Source of the DNA: Endotrypanum monterogeii
Taxonomy: Eukaryota > Euglenozoa > Kinetoplastea > Trypanosomatida > Trypanosomatidae
Direction of reading: 5' to 3'
Assembly: GCA_000333855.2 (NCBI GenBank)
Contig: CM007348.1
Span: 555,985 to 619,984, forward strand
Length of the DNA stretch: 64,000 bases
This document shows, in pieces, positions 28,563-37,767 of this stretch. The notes under the pieces are model-generated. The model was not told the DNA's origin. It did no database searches and worked only from the letters and a program-made list of their open reading frames with translations. The position numbers were made by a program, and so were the translations under genes. Numbering within the stretch: the stretch's first letter is position 1; each line of letters begins with the position of its first letter.

Positions 28563-29966
28563 TTAAACGTAAGCCTCAATCGAGCGAAGGATGTTATCAC
28601 ACTCAGCGCGTAAATTCTGTGCGAGACGACGACGTGTTTCCTCTGAGGTGCCGCCGATAGGCATAAACTCAGATATGCGCACCACCGACATGCGCAGCCG
28701 ATCCGACTCCTCCCCAGTCATGGCGTTGGCATTGGTCTCCTCCTTCACTCGCAGACGCATCACAACCGGTCTATTCATGCGACCCTGCGCTAGCTTGGAG
28801 ATGTACAGCGGGTCCTCCTGCGCACGCCGCTTCAGCTCTGCCGCCTCCATTCCGAAGAATTCTACGCCGGCCTCATTGAACAACGTCAGCCAAGCCTGAG
28901 AAACGTTGTCCGTGACCTGAATGGAGACGAGGTATCGCTGCGTCGGCGTGACTGTCGCATCACACTTCTCGCAACGGAAGCGGTCCCCCTGCGCACCCTC
29001 CTGGGTCACCTTCTTGTTGCACGTCGGGCACGCGTCGTACCACTGGGCATCTTGCTTGAAGTAGATTGGGACGCAGCGGACATCGACATACTCGGGCTTC
29101 AGACCCCGGCCAATGCGCTCTGACTGGATTTCGTCGAGGTACTTACGGCCGCGGTCGCTCTCGCCAGCGGAGCCGTTCGCAGCACCCAGCCCCTGCGATG
29201 ACAATGACGTCACGTTTGCGCCGCCAGTTGAGACATACCAAGTGGCTAGCTTCTTCACATCTGGCAGGTCGGCGGGATTGACGTCTATCTTCGTCTGATA
29301 TGTGGACGAGAGAGTCACCCCATCGAAGCTGCCCACCTTCAGCTGGCGTAGCGCAACAACGGTGCCGGCCGAGTACCCCCACGCCTTTGCCTCGTCATTC
29401 CAGAGGGTGACCTCCACAGCCGCCGTCATGTCACCTATCTTCACATTTCGCTTTATCAGCTCCCGGCCTGTAGACTTTTGCGTGATGGAGGATACCTCGT
29501 CCACCTTCAATACCACCCCCAGCACGTCGACTAGAGACCCGACCTCGCGCTGCTTCAGAAGCTCAATCGGCACGAAATTATAACGCTGCAAGGGCAGCAC
29601 CGAAGTCGATGCATCCTGCCGTGCCAGGATAATTTCCGAGCCGCGGTCAAACGTGAGCTCGTAGTCGTTGTTCACATTGCTAAAACGGCGGTTCGCATTC
29701 TTCACCTGACCCCCGCTGAAGTAATACACCTGTCCATTGACGATGAGCGGCTCGAAGGTGTCAACGGCGTCGTTGAAGACGGTCGCCCGAATCGCGGCGG
29801 ACTCGTCAATAAGGGTAAAGGAAAACAACTTTCCCTGCGATGTCGGCTTATTCCACGTACGGATGTCCGTCTTGTCTGTTACACGGGCTCGAATCCACCA
29901 CTTACCTCCGAGAAACGGAGTGAGGGAATCAATGGGTTGGATCTGGTGGCTTCCCGGCTGCTGCAT
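28563..29966 (-). CDS. RPA1: Replication protein A large subunit (RPA1, kinetoplastid 51-kDa form)
   Basis: 467 residues, ATG to stop. Three OB folds are recognisable. DBD-A starts near residue 24 (KWWIRARVTDKTDIRTWNK, LFSFTLIDESAAIRATVFND). DBD-B follows (VPIELLKQREVGSLVDVLGVV, VTLWNDEAKAWGYSAGTVVA). DBD-C (from about 290) carries a zinc ribbon with CPTCNKK and CEKC pairs. The protein begins directly before DBD-A, so the N-terminal RPA70N protein-interaction domain of human RPA1 (616 residues) is absent; this is known for trypanosomatid RPA1. It binds single-stranded DNA in replication, repair and at telomeres as part of the RPA trimer. A CA repeat (30014-30043) lies in the region just upstream of the start. 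Confidence 0.96.
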   Translation of the reverse strand: MQQPGSHQIQPIDSLTPFLGGKWWIRARVTDKTDIRTWNKPTSQGKLFSFTLIDESAAIRATVFNDAVDTFEPLIVNGQVYYFSGGQVKNANRRFSNVNNDYELTFDRGSEIILARQDASTSVLPLQRYNFVPIELLKQREVGSLVDVLGVVLKVDEVSSITQKSTGRELIKRNVKIGDMTAAVEVTLWNDEAKAWGYSAGTVVALRQLKVGSFDGVTLSSTYQTKIDVNPADLPDVKKLATWYVSTGGANVTSLSSQGLGAANGSAGESDRGRKYLDEIQSERIGRGLKPEYVDVRCVPIYFKQDAQWYDACPTCNKKVTQEGAQGDRFRCEKCDATVTPTQRYLVSIQVTDNVSQAWLTLFNEAGVEFFGMEAAELKRRAQEDPLYISKLAQGRMNRPVVMRLRVKEETNANAMTGEESDRLRMSVVRISEFMPIGGTSEETRRRLAQNLRAECDNILRSIEAYV

Positions 29967-30008
29967 CGCGACGACCTGATTGTATGAACGTATATGTGTA
30001 TGTGTTTA

Positions 30009-30044
<36 letters not shown>

Positions 30045-30688
30045 TGTCGGGGACAGATGGAAGGGATACTCTGGCAATAAGCCTCAACAGTGAAAACAGA
30101 ATCCCATCCCACGCAGGGCGAGGATACCACAGAGGATGCCAAGAGGAAGGGAGACGGATGTGAAGGGAAAGAAAAGTGTGTAGGGTTGTTGGCGTTGCAC
30201 ACGCATGCGTGCACACCAAAATAGGTAAACCTTCGCGAATAGGCCAAAACATCTTTGCATGAGAGCGTGAGACGTGTGTTCGCTGCACTCTCTCGGAAAA
30301 CAAAACGCAAGAATCTGACGGAGAAAAAACGCGCAGAAAACAGAATACCAACGATATTTTGCCGTTTCTTGAGGGGGGGAAGTGCAAAAAAAAAAAAATG
30401 CGCACGCGAATTCATGGACTACATCAACGAAGGCCTACTTCTCCCTCTTCCCCCCCCCTCCCACATCGTCCTCACCCACCTTTGAGCCCCCCCCCCCCTC
30501 TGCTCATGAGGCATCAAATATAAGCGAAGTACACTTGCTTTGGCGAATCCCCTCCCATCGTTATATCGATACACCAAACTAAGATACAAGCATTGTGTAC
30601 TCCTGCCAGACATTTCCAGAGACAGTGAGGAGGAGAACCACGAAAATAATCGGTGTCTGTGGCAGCGTCTAGGCGCGGTGTGCGGATG

Positions 30689-30729
<41 letters not shown>

Positions 30730-30919
30730 ATATGTGTGTGTGTGTGTTTAGTAAAATACACGTACAACCGCTTGTCATCCATTGGGGGTGGAGGGGCGAA
30801 GAAGACAGATACATATATTTAAACACTTTAGGAAAATTTAAAGCAATTGAAGAAAAGGAGCGAGCGCAGGGGAATTATTGTGACCACGACCTCCGCCAAT
30901 CCTCCACACACCCACGGCA
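29967..30919. other. Intergenic region between the SNF2-RING gene and RPA1
   Basis: About 950 bp. GT run at 30014-30043, long minus-strand pyrimidine stretch at 30107-30180 likely serving RPA1 splicing, A13 run near 30387, C-rich runs at 30450-30500, TA/TG compound at 30690-30748. No gene seen. Confidence 0.7.
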
Positions 30920-33900
30920 TTACCCATCCTCGTCCTCTTCGCTACTGTCCTCGCTGTCGTCCGAGCTACACGCCGACTTCTCCGGTGCGAACAGCTCAAG
31001 TAAATCAGACGTACGCAATCGACCATCCCCACCCCTGCTGCCACCAACGGCTGCACCGCCTGCCACGCCGTCGCTGAAGCAATAACCGCTCAGTGCGCGC
31101 TTCCGCTCGCACAGCTGGCTGATGTTCTGCTCGACCGTGCCCTCCGCGATGAGCTTTGTGATGGTCACCGGTTTTTTTTGTCCGATGCGATGTATCCGAT
31201 TAAGCGCCTGCTCCTCTGTGCCGGGGTTCCAGGAAGGTTCCATCAAGAAGCAGTGGTTAGCACAGGTCAAGTTCAGCCCCACACCGCAGCTACTGGTGGT
31301 GGCAAGTAGGACGCGTGAAGATGCTGGATGGTCCGCGTCATTGAAGCGCTCCAGCAACGTCTTCTTCTGCTTCATCGTCATCGAACCGCAATAGATGGCG
31401 CACGAAATACCAGCCGCCTGCAGCCAATGCTGTGCACAGCGAAGGTACACCAGAAAGGAGCTGAAGACAACCACCTTATCCTCGACTGGCAAGCGACGGA
31501 TGGTGTCCACCAAGTATTGTGTCTTTGAGCTCAACTGAAGGCTCCAGTTGTTCATGTCCGTCAGGTCCAAACTCAGGGGAACCTCTGGTGCCATATCAGC
31601 TGCATTCGCTTTGCCATCCGCCCCGCGACTGCCTCCGTCCACAGAGGTCTGGGACCTCTGCGCCGTGCGTTGTAATATCTCTAAGGGAACGAGCAGCAGC
31701 TCTGAAGGTTTTGAGTTACGCTTGCACAGCGGACACCTTCTCGTTGCCTCCAGAGCGTGCATGATGCACTCCTCGCAGAAAACGTGAGCACAGGGCAGAA
31801 TCGCAGGACGGTTGACCGTGTCGAGACAGATGATGCACTCTCGCGACTCCAACTTCTGGTGTTTGATCTCATCGACGAGGGATTGGACGAACTCCTTCGT
31901 TTTTATGGTGCGCAGTCGACGAAGGACGACAGTCTGAAGAAAGGAATCAATGAGGCGCGCCGTCCGCACCTCATCCTCTCGCTGCTGCTGCTCAGCCTCG
32001 CCACTGGCACCCTTCACAGATGCGGACACCCCGTCCAGCGTAGCAGAGCTGTGGGTATCGACCCCTAAACCCGGCAGTCGGTGACATCGGCGAAGAGCAG
32101 CGACGACTATGTACGGATGAAGGCAGGTTTGCCGACAGCGCACAAGCATTTCAAAGGCCGTTGTGAAAGTAGATAGTGGTGTGCGCATCGCGTACGCCTC
32201 GCGGTTGCGCAATGCGTTCAACTTCTCCGTTGCCCTCTTGTGTATCGACTGGTAGAAGCGCATTTCATATCTCGACAGTCTGACGGTGTGGGTAATAACT
32301 GTCTTTGACGGCAAAGACAAGATGGGCCTCCCATCCACGATCGAGTCTGGTGTGCGACGGAGCAAGATGGAGCCGAACAGGATGCTGAGCGCTGTGACAG
32401 GGCGCGGATGATTCGGATCGACATTGTAGTATCGCACAATCTCCTGATTCCACCACGCCAGTGAGCTGAAATGTGGCACGTCGAGGAAGCGAAGGAGCGG
32501 ATAGAGATCGTTGAGACTGTTTTGGATCGGTGTTGCTGTTACGACCCAGCGGCAGACACCACTGAGCTTGAGGCACGCGCGACTCTGGTTGGTGCGCATG
32601 TTGCGGATATAGTGAGCCTCATCTAGGATAATGCGAGCCCAGCGGATCATAAATAGCGTACCGACCTTTTTCTGGAGTCGCAGATTGACATCGTACTCGC
32701 CCACGAGCCCCAACGGTGACTCATTCGCGGTCAACTCCTCCATGTTACAAAAGTCCGCCGCCGCAGTCGCGTGGTCGCCCCCGCTGATTGCGAGCCCTCT
32801 GTCGAGATCCCTCGGCCCCGACCGCGACGTGGGTGGCTGGCTATTGCTAAGTGTCTGGTACGTAGTCAAGACGTAGTCATACGACTGCGCCACCTGGAAG
32901 AGGCTGAGGCGGCGCTTGCGTGATCCGTGGTAGAGGAGAATACGAAGTGGGGCACCGGCAGGCCGCTCCACGCAGCGCTCAATCTCACTCACCCACTGTA
33001 ACAGGAGAGAGGTCGGACAAACGATTAGCGTGGCGGTCGACTCTACCAACGACCCAGTCACGCGATCAATGCGCCGGTGCCGGGCAGCTTCGCACAAGGC
33101 AATGAGTGTGCGCGTCTTCCCCAACCCCATATAATCGGCGAGAAAGCCCCCGCGGACGGTGCGCATCGTGTCCTCTTCTCCGAGAAACAACCTGGTCTCG
33201 TCCTCTGCGCTGCTGTCGGAAATAGGAGTGGTATCATCTGCGTGATAGCTAGATATAGGCTGCATAGCACTAGAGGCGGACGCTGCCACCGAATATTTCA
33301 CTGCCTCCCCGCTACTACACCCATCCAGTGTCCCTCCCCCGCCACCCGGCGCACTACGACCGCTGGGGGTGCAGGTCACACCATGAACTCCATCCGTGCA
33401 GCTCTCGACGCCATCTTCAGTGAAATTCTTCGAAGACTTCTTCATCGTGCGCGAGCTGGTATCCACGGCCACCGCACGCGTGCGAGCGCACTGCGACTGC
33501 TCACGCGATAGGAGCCAGTGCAGCGCCTGCAGCTGAAATTGGCGCAGCTCCCCACGTGCGCGCATCGTTGCTGGCACGGCAGCGCATGGAAGTGTGTCAA
33601 ACTTCACTGACTGCAGGGTCTCCAAGAACTGAACGAGTCTGTGGTGATCAGCCGCGTCGCGCGTCGCCACCTCCTGGTCATCGCCCCACTCCTCACCGCT
33701 TTCGCCGCCGTCATCCTCGTCGCTCCCAGACGAAGACGTCTGAGTGCTGCGGCTGCCTATGGACACAGGGGAAATAGACAAAGTTTCTCTATTGCATTCC
33801 TGTAAGCGTACCGGGTTACCCGTTCCCGGTGAGCACGGTGGCTGGTAGGCTGACGACCCTTCACTCTGTTGCCGGACATGGCCGGTCAAGTCAACGAGAA

Positions 33901-34606
33901 CCGTCGACGGGACTGAAGCAGCGGCGGCAGCACTGTGCCCTGACAATACACTACTGGACATCGTAGCCGTGGTGCCAACCGCTCCTTGGAAGACACCGTC
34001 ATGATTCACGGTGGTTTTGCAAGATGCGACTGTCTCCGGTGAGCGTGACGGAGGCTGAGGCAACGCCGCGTCGCACATCTCACAGGTTCGCCTCGAAGAC
34101 GGGTTTAAAAAGGTGCATCGGAGGCACGAGACTTCCCCTGGTCCAGGTATCACGACAGGTTCGCTGACTGGCCATTGCTCGTGTGCACCCGAGGACGTCA
34201 TCCGTGGCGGCGGCGGTGGCGGACCCTCCACACGGTGGCGACGACGATGGCAAAGCGCGCAGCTCAACATGTGCACTGAATTTTCCGCTGTGCATCTGCT
34301 GCACCACCATGCACCCGAAGCGTTGGCATCTCTCACACCTCGCACATACGAAGGTGGGACGGCAAGCGCTCGCGACGACTGCAAAGAAGTCTCGGGAACA
34401 ACAACAGGATCACTGTCGTCATCGCGCTGCTGTCGCCGATGGTGCTGTTGAGAGCTAGGCGGTGCGACTGCGGACGAGGACGAGGCACACGGCGCTGTCA
34501 CCGCACCGTCTCGCTGCTGCTGCTGCTGGTGCTGCTGAATGCCCGACTCGATGGACGGCGAAGAAAACTGAAGAAGACTGGCCAAGAATGCATCCGCATC
34601 CTCCAT
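30920..34606 (-). CDS. SNF2 helicase with RING finger and two NZF/RanBP2 zinc fingers (RAD5/RAD16-like)
   Basis: 1228 residues from ATG 34606. Two small zinc fingers open the protein: WWCSRCTAEN...CALC (Cys102/105/116/119) and VSCLRCTFLNPS...CEMC (Cys161/164/175/178). The split SNF2 ATPase follows: GGFLADYMGLGKTRT near 490, DEAH box (LDEAHYIRN) near 663, VVTATPIQNSLNDLYPLLRF, and C-terminal motifs including NRIHRIGQKKPVTITKLIAEGTVEQNI (quoted in part: HRIGQKKPV). A C3HC4 RING (CIICLD ... CAHVFCEECI ... CPLCK, about 922-965) lies between the two helicase lobes, as in RAD5, RAD16 and HLTF. Such proteins are DNA translocases and ubiquitin ligases in post-replication or nucleotide-excision repair. 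No HIRAN domain was seen at the N-terminus, so it is not a plain RAD5/HLTF copy. The second finger has the ubiquitin-binding TF...M signature. Confidence 0.93.
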   Translation of the reverse strand: MEDADAFLASLLQFSSPSIESGIQQHQQQQQRDGAVTAPCASSSSAVAPPSSQQHHRRQQRDDDSDPVVVPETSLQSSRALAVPPSYVRGVRDANASGAWWCSRCTAENSVHMLSCALCHRRRHRVEGPPPPPPRMTSSGAHEQWPVSEPVVIPGPGEVSCLRCTFLNPSSRRTCEMCDAALPQPPSRSPETVASCKTTVNHDGVFQGAVGTTATMSSSVLSGHSAAAAASVPSTVLVDLTGHVRQQSEGSSAYQPPCSPGTGNPVRLQECNRETLSISPVSIGSRSTQTSSSGSDEDDGGESGEEWGDDQEVATRDAADHHRLVQFLETLQSVKFDTLPCAAVPATMRARGELRQFQLQALHWLLSREQSQCARTRAVAVDTSSRTMKKSSKNFTEDGVESCTDGVHGVTCTPSGRSAPGGGGGTLDGCSSGEAVKYSVAASASSAMQPISSYHADDTTPISDSSAEDETRLFLGEEDTMRTVRGGFLADYMGLGKTRTLIALCEAARHRRIDRVTGSLVESTATLIVCPTSLLLQWVSEIERCVERPAGAPLRILLYHGSRKRRLSLFQVAQSYDYVLTTYQTLSNSQPPTSRSGPRDLDRGLAISGGDHATAAADFCNMEELTANESPLGLVGEYDVNLRLQKKVGTLFMIRWARIILDEAHYIRNMRTNQSRACLKLSGVCRWVVTATPIQNSLNDLYPLLRFLDVPHFSSLAWWNQEIVRYYNVDPNHPRPVTALSILFGSILLRRTPDSIVDGRPILSLPSKTVITHTVRLSRYEMRFYQSIHKRATEKLNALRNREAYAMRTPLSTFTTAFEMLVRCRQTCLHPYIVVAALRRCHRLPGLGVDTHSSATLDGVSASVKGASGEAEQQQREDEVRTARLIDSFLQTVVLRRLRTIKTKEFVQSLVDEIKHQKLESRECIICLDTVNRPAILPCAHVFCEECIMHALEATRRCPLCKRNSKPSELLLVPLEILQRTAQRSQTSVDGGSRGADGKANAADMAPEVPLSLDLTDMNNWSLQLSSKTQYLVDTIRRLPVEDKVVVFSSFLVYLRCAQHWLQAAGISCAIYCGSMTMKQKKTLLERFNDADHPASSRVLLATTSSCGVGLNLTCANHCFLMEPSWNPGTEEQALNRIHRIGQKKPVTITKLIAEGTVEQNISQLCERKRALSGYCFSDGVAGGAAVGGSRGGDGRLRTSDLLELFAPEKSACSSDDSEDSSEEDEDG

Positions 34607-34796
34607 GGTTTTTCAGCGAACAACTATCCTCCCACCTCGATTAATTCTGCGATGGAAGCAGCAGCAAATACGTTTTCTCTTTTTTTTTCTCCTTTGGTCT
34701 CAAGATCGGGGAATTAATCCCAGCAAGATGATCCGTGCAAGAAGGGATCCTCACCTCCTTTCCGAGTTGGCAGACATAAATCCGTTCAGCTGATAT

Positions 34797-34830
<34 letters not shown>

Positions 34831-36058
34831 TGCGCGTATGTATGTATGTTTTATGTAAGGGGGGAGAAGTAGGGAGAAAGGAGGTAGAAAGATAGATCGG
34901 AGAGGGAAAACCGACAAGGCCTCTAGACAAGGGAACTGAAACATGAATCAGAAAGAGGAGGTGGTGCACATCGAAAACTAAAGTTGTGATGTGAAACAGC
35001 GCTTCACGACCCACCCACCCCACCCCTGAAACGTCTAATATGACGGAAACGTCCCCTCATACCCCGTGGCGTCCCCTTTTTTCCCCTCGTGCAGCAACTC
35101 CAACTCCACACACTCAGCGATGTGCATGTATTTATTTTCCCTGTTGGGTAACTGTTCTTGGCTAGGCTTCTTCTGTTACCAGAATAAGCGATCACAGCCG
35201 TCTCAAGAAAAAAAAATCGGTATATATATATATATATATACGTATGTGATGTCAGCAATAGAACGTGTATATATATATATANNNNNNNNNNNNNNNNNNN
35301 NNNNNNNNNNNNNNNNNNNNNNNNNNNNNNNNNNNNNNNNNNNNNNNNNNNNNNNNNNNNNNNNNNNNNNNNNNNNNNNNNNNNNNNNNNNNNNNNNNNN
35401 NNNNNNNNNNNNNNNNNNNNNNNNNNNNNNNNNNNNNNNNNNNNNNNNNNNNNNNNNNNNNNNNNNNNNNNNNNNNNNNNNNNNNNNNNNNNNNNNNNNN
35501 NNNNNNNNNNNNNNNNNNNNNNNNNNNNNNNNNNNNNNNNNNNNNNNNNNNNNNNNNNNNNNNNNNNNNNNNNNNNNNNNNNNNNNNNNNNNNNNNNNNN
35601 NNNNNNNNNNNNNNNNNNNNNNNNNNNNNNNNNNNNNNNNNNNNNNNNNNNNNNNNNNNNNNNNNNNNNNNNNNNNNNNNNNNNNNNNNNNNNNNNNNNN
35701 NNNNNNNNNNNNNNNNNNNNNNNNNNNNNNNNNNNNNNNATATATATATATATATATATATATACACCTGTGCTGGTGATGAGTCGGAAAGCAGCAAGCA
35801 ACGCCTGCCGGAAAGCACCTGGCCCTCGCGAGGAGGAGGAGAGGAAATAAAAGAGAGGGAAGAAGCTCCTTTTATATTTCCCCCCTCCCTTCCACACACA
35901 GACCCACGCACGCGCTACAGCGGGTCTCTCCCACCATGGAAAGAAATTAAATGTGTACTGCAGCACTGCACTTTTTTTTCCCCCTTGGACATCAGTGCAT
36001 GAACGCATACAAAGCATTACTTCACCCTTGTCATCTGCAATGGTCAACCCTCCCCCCT
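34607..36058. other. Intergenic region between APIP and the SNF2-RING gene, with a 458-base gap
   Basis: About 1.45 kb. CA/TA compound at 34797-34830, TA runs at 35220-35240 and 35266-35281, N run at 35282-35739, TA run at 35740-35764. Frames that read through the N run are artefacts. No gene seen in the sequenced part. Confidence 0.7.
35282..35739. other. Assembly gap (458 N) inside a TA repeat
   Basis: N run bordered on both sides by TA dinucleotide repeats; the true length and content are unknown. Confidence 0.95.
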
Positions 36059-36739
36059 TTACTTGACATCTTTCGGCTCCCACTCAAGACCCAAGCTCCT
36101 CATGCGAATAGCCAAGCCCATCAAGTAGTCCAAGCACTCTACAGCACCCTTTGCTTTTTGCCAAGTGTCAGACCAGACGTACATGCCGTGCCGACGCACG
36201 AGTACTGCGCATGACTCTGGATATTTCTCCATGCACTCCGCCATGGATGAAGTCAAGTCCTTCTCGAAGTCTGTGTTCTCGATGATCGGAACGACGAGAG
36301 TATCGCGGAATCCCAGCGCCTTCTTCGTCTCATTATTACTGATCCCCTTTATCATTTCGATATGAGAAATGCGAAACTCGCGGTCGCACAAAAGACTGAT
36401 GAGGACACAGTTGCTGGAGTGCGTGTGGAGGCACGCGCCGGCGTTGCGCATCCGATAGGCATTAAAGAAAAGCGGTGTACACTCGGATATCCTCAGCTTC
36501 TTCTCCTCTGTACGCGGCGCTTCAATGACATCCTGACCAGCGTCCAGCACGAAGATTTCCTCCGGCTTGATGCGCTCCTTCTGAACACCGCTCGGAGCGA
36601 CGTAATACCTATCTCCCATTTTGATTGAGATGCCGCCACCCGTGCCGGTGGCCCACCCGAGGTCGTAAAACTTGCGGCATAGCTCCGGAATCAGGTTGTA
36701 CGGGTGCTCCGGATGAGACTCGGGAAGAATGACGGACAT
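36059..36739 (-). CDS. mtnB: Methylthioribulose-1-phosphate dehydratase (APIP/MtnB, class II aldolase fold)
   Basis: 226 residues from ATG 36739. The sequence follows human APIP closely: [13 protein letters not shown] near 28-40, [12 protein letters not shown], Cys87 in SECTPLF (the human active-site cysteine region), zinc ligands His105 and His107 in LHTHSSN, catalytic Glu128 in [16 protein letters not shown], and His184 in [11 protein letters not shown]. All key residues are present. The enzyme removes water from methylthioribulose-1-phosphate in the methionine-salvage pathway, in the cytosol. It is slightly shorter than human APIP (242), lacking part of the N-terminus. No other salvage gene lies in the window. 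The leader region holds an unusual 28-bp palindrome. Confidence 0.95.
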   Translation of the reverse strand: MSVILPESHPEHPYNLIPELCRKFYDLGWATGTGGGISIKMGDRYYVAPSGVQKERIKPEEIFVLDAGQDVIEAPRTEEKKLRISECTPLFFNAYRMRNAGACLHTHSSNCVLISLLCDREFRISHIEMIKGISNNETKKALGFRDTLVVPIIENTDFEKDLTSSMAECMEKYPESCAVLVRRHGMYVWSDTWQKAKGAVECLDYLMGLAIRMRSLGLEWEPKDVK

Positions 36740-36771
36740 GGGATTCGCGCGAAGTGTGAAGGCGTTCGGAA

Positions 36772-36878
36772 CTAATTGTGCCCCGTGGACAGCGCGATAA
36801 TGAGCATATTTGATGATGACGATATATGATATATATATATATCATATATAGGGCAAGAGAGGAGGGGAGTATGAGAGC
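36772..36878 (-). promoter_or_regulatory. Predicted trans-splice region of the APIP gene
   Basis: On the minus strand a pyrimidine tract (36851-36878) is followed by 78 nt without any AG, then AG at 36773-36772, 33 nt before the ATG. The palindrome at 36822-36849 lies between tract and AG. Confidence 0.45.
36822..36849. repeat. 28-bp perfect palindrome
   Basis: TA-rich inverted repeat in which a single G (36828) pairs with a single C (36843); every base from 36822 to 36849 pairs with its partner. It could extrude as a cruciform or fold as an RNA hairpin. Confidence 0.9.
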
Positions 36879-37767
36879 ACCGAAAGGGATCGTGCAAGCG
36901 AGATATCCGTCGTGTGCAGAGCGACGCACAAATAGAGAAGCGTCGCCATCCCGGCAAAAATAAAAATAAATGAGAGCAAAAAAAAAATATATATATATAT
37001 ACATATGTATAACAATGAAAAAAAAAATTAGAACCAAAAGAAATCGATGGAAAATGGAAAGTTGTAATGATCGAAGAGAAGCCTGAATATGCGCACTTTA
37101 GGCACATGGAAGAGACGCGCACGCTGCAGTGGACGCACTCTGAACCTCACGCCTTGCCGCACCCCCCTCCCCTCCCCTCCCCCTCCATCCTCCCGCTTCC
37201 CCCCCCCCCCCCACCTTTGCACTGCATCACATCACAGTGTACAATGTGAGTAAAGCTCCACACGGCATCATCATGAATGCATCATAGTCGATCAAGATGG
37301 CGTGCGCTCCTCTCGTAACAGACAGACAACACATCTCACCGCCCCAGACGCAGACAGCAAGAAAAGGGTGCAGTTGTATACACACACACACACACACCTA
37401 TATATATATATATATATATGTGTGTGTATATGTAAGTGCGCGCGTGTGCGTAAAATTTGGCTGTATTGCACAGAGAGCTTCAAATGCAGAAGCCACACGG
37501 GCCACAAGAACGGGCGAGTCGAGCAAGTACGAAAAAAAACGAAAACAATGTTAGTAAAGAAATGTATGATCTAACGAAAATCTTGAAATGAAACAAACGG
37601 GAAAAAAAAAAACAAGCGAAGAAAAAAAAAAGAGATGAGACAGGAGTCCCACCGCCCCCCCCCCTCCGAGTGCATAGCAGTGAGCAATTCGCCACATAAG
37701 ACCCCCAATCAAGCACGCTCGCTGCAGAAATGAAGACGACTGTGAATAGAAAAGGGAGGGAGGCCAT

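Larger units (their letters stand above)
36740..37767. other. Intergenic region between kinesin-14 and APIP
   Basis: About 1 kb. Holds the palindrome and predicted splice region above, A-rich runs near 36960-37025, C-rich block at 37160-37213, and CA followed by TA at 37381-37420. No gene seen. Confidence 0.7.

Noticed and set aside
35004..36083. Frames of 219-359 codons over the second gap, on both strands
   Set aside because: They consist mainly of unknown bases read as X.
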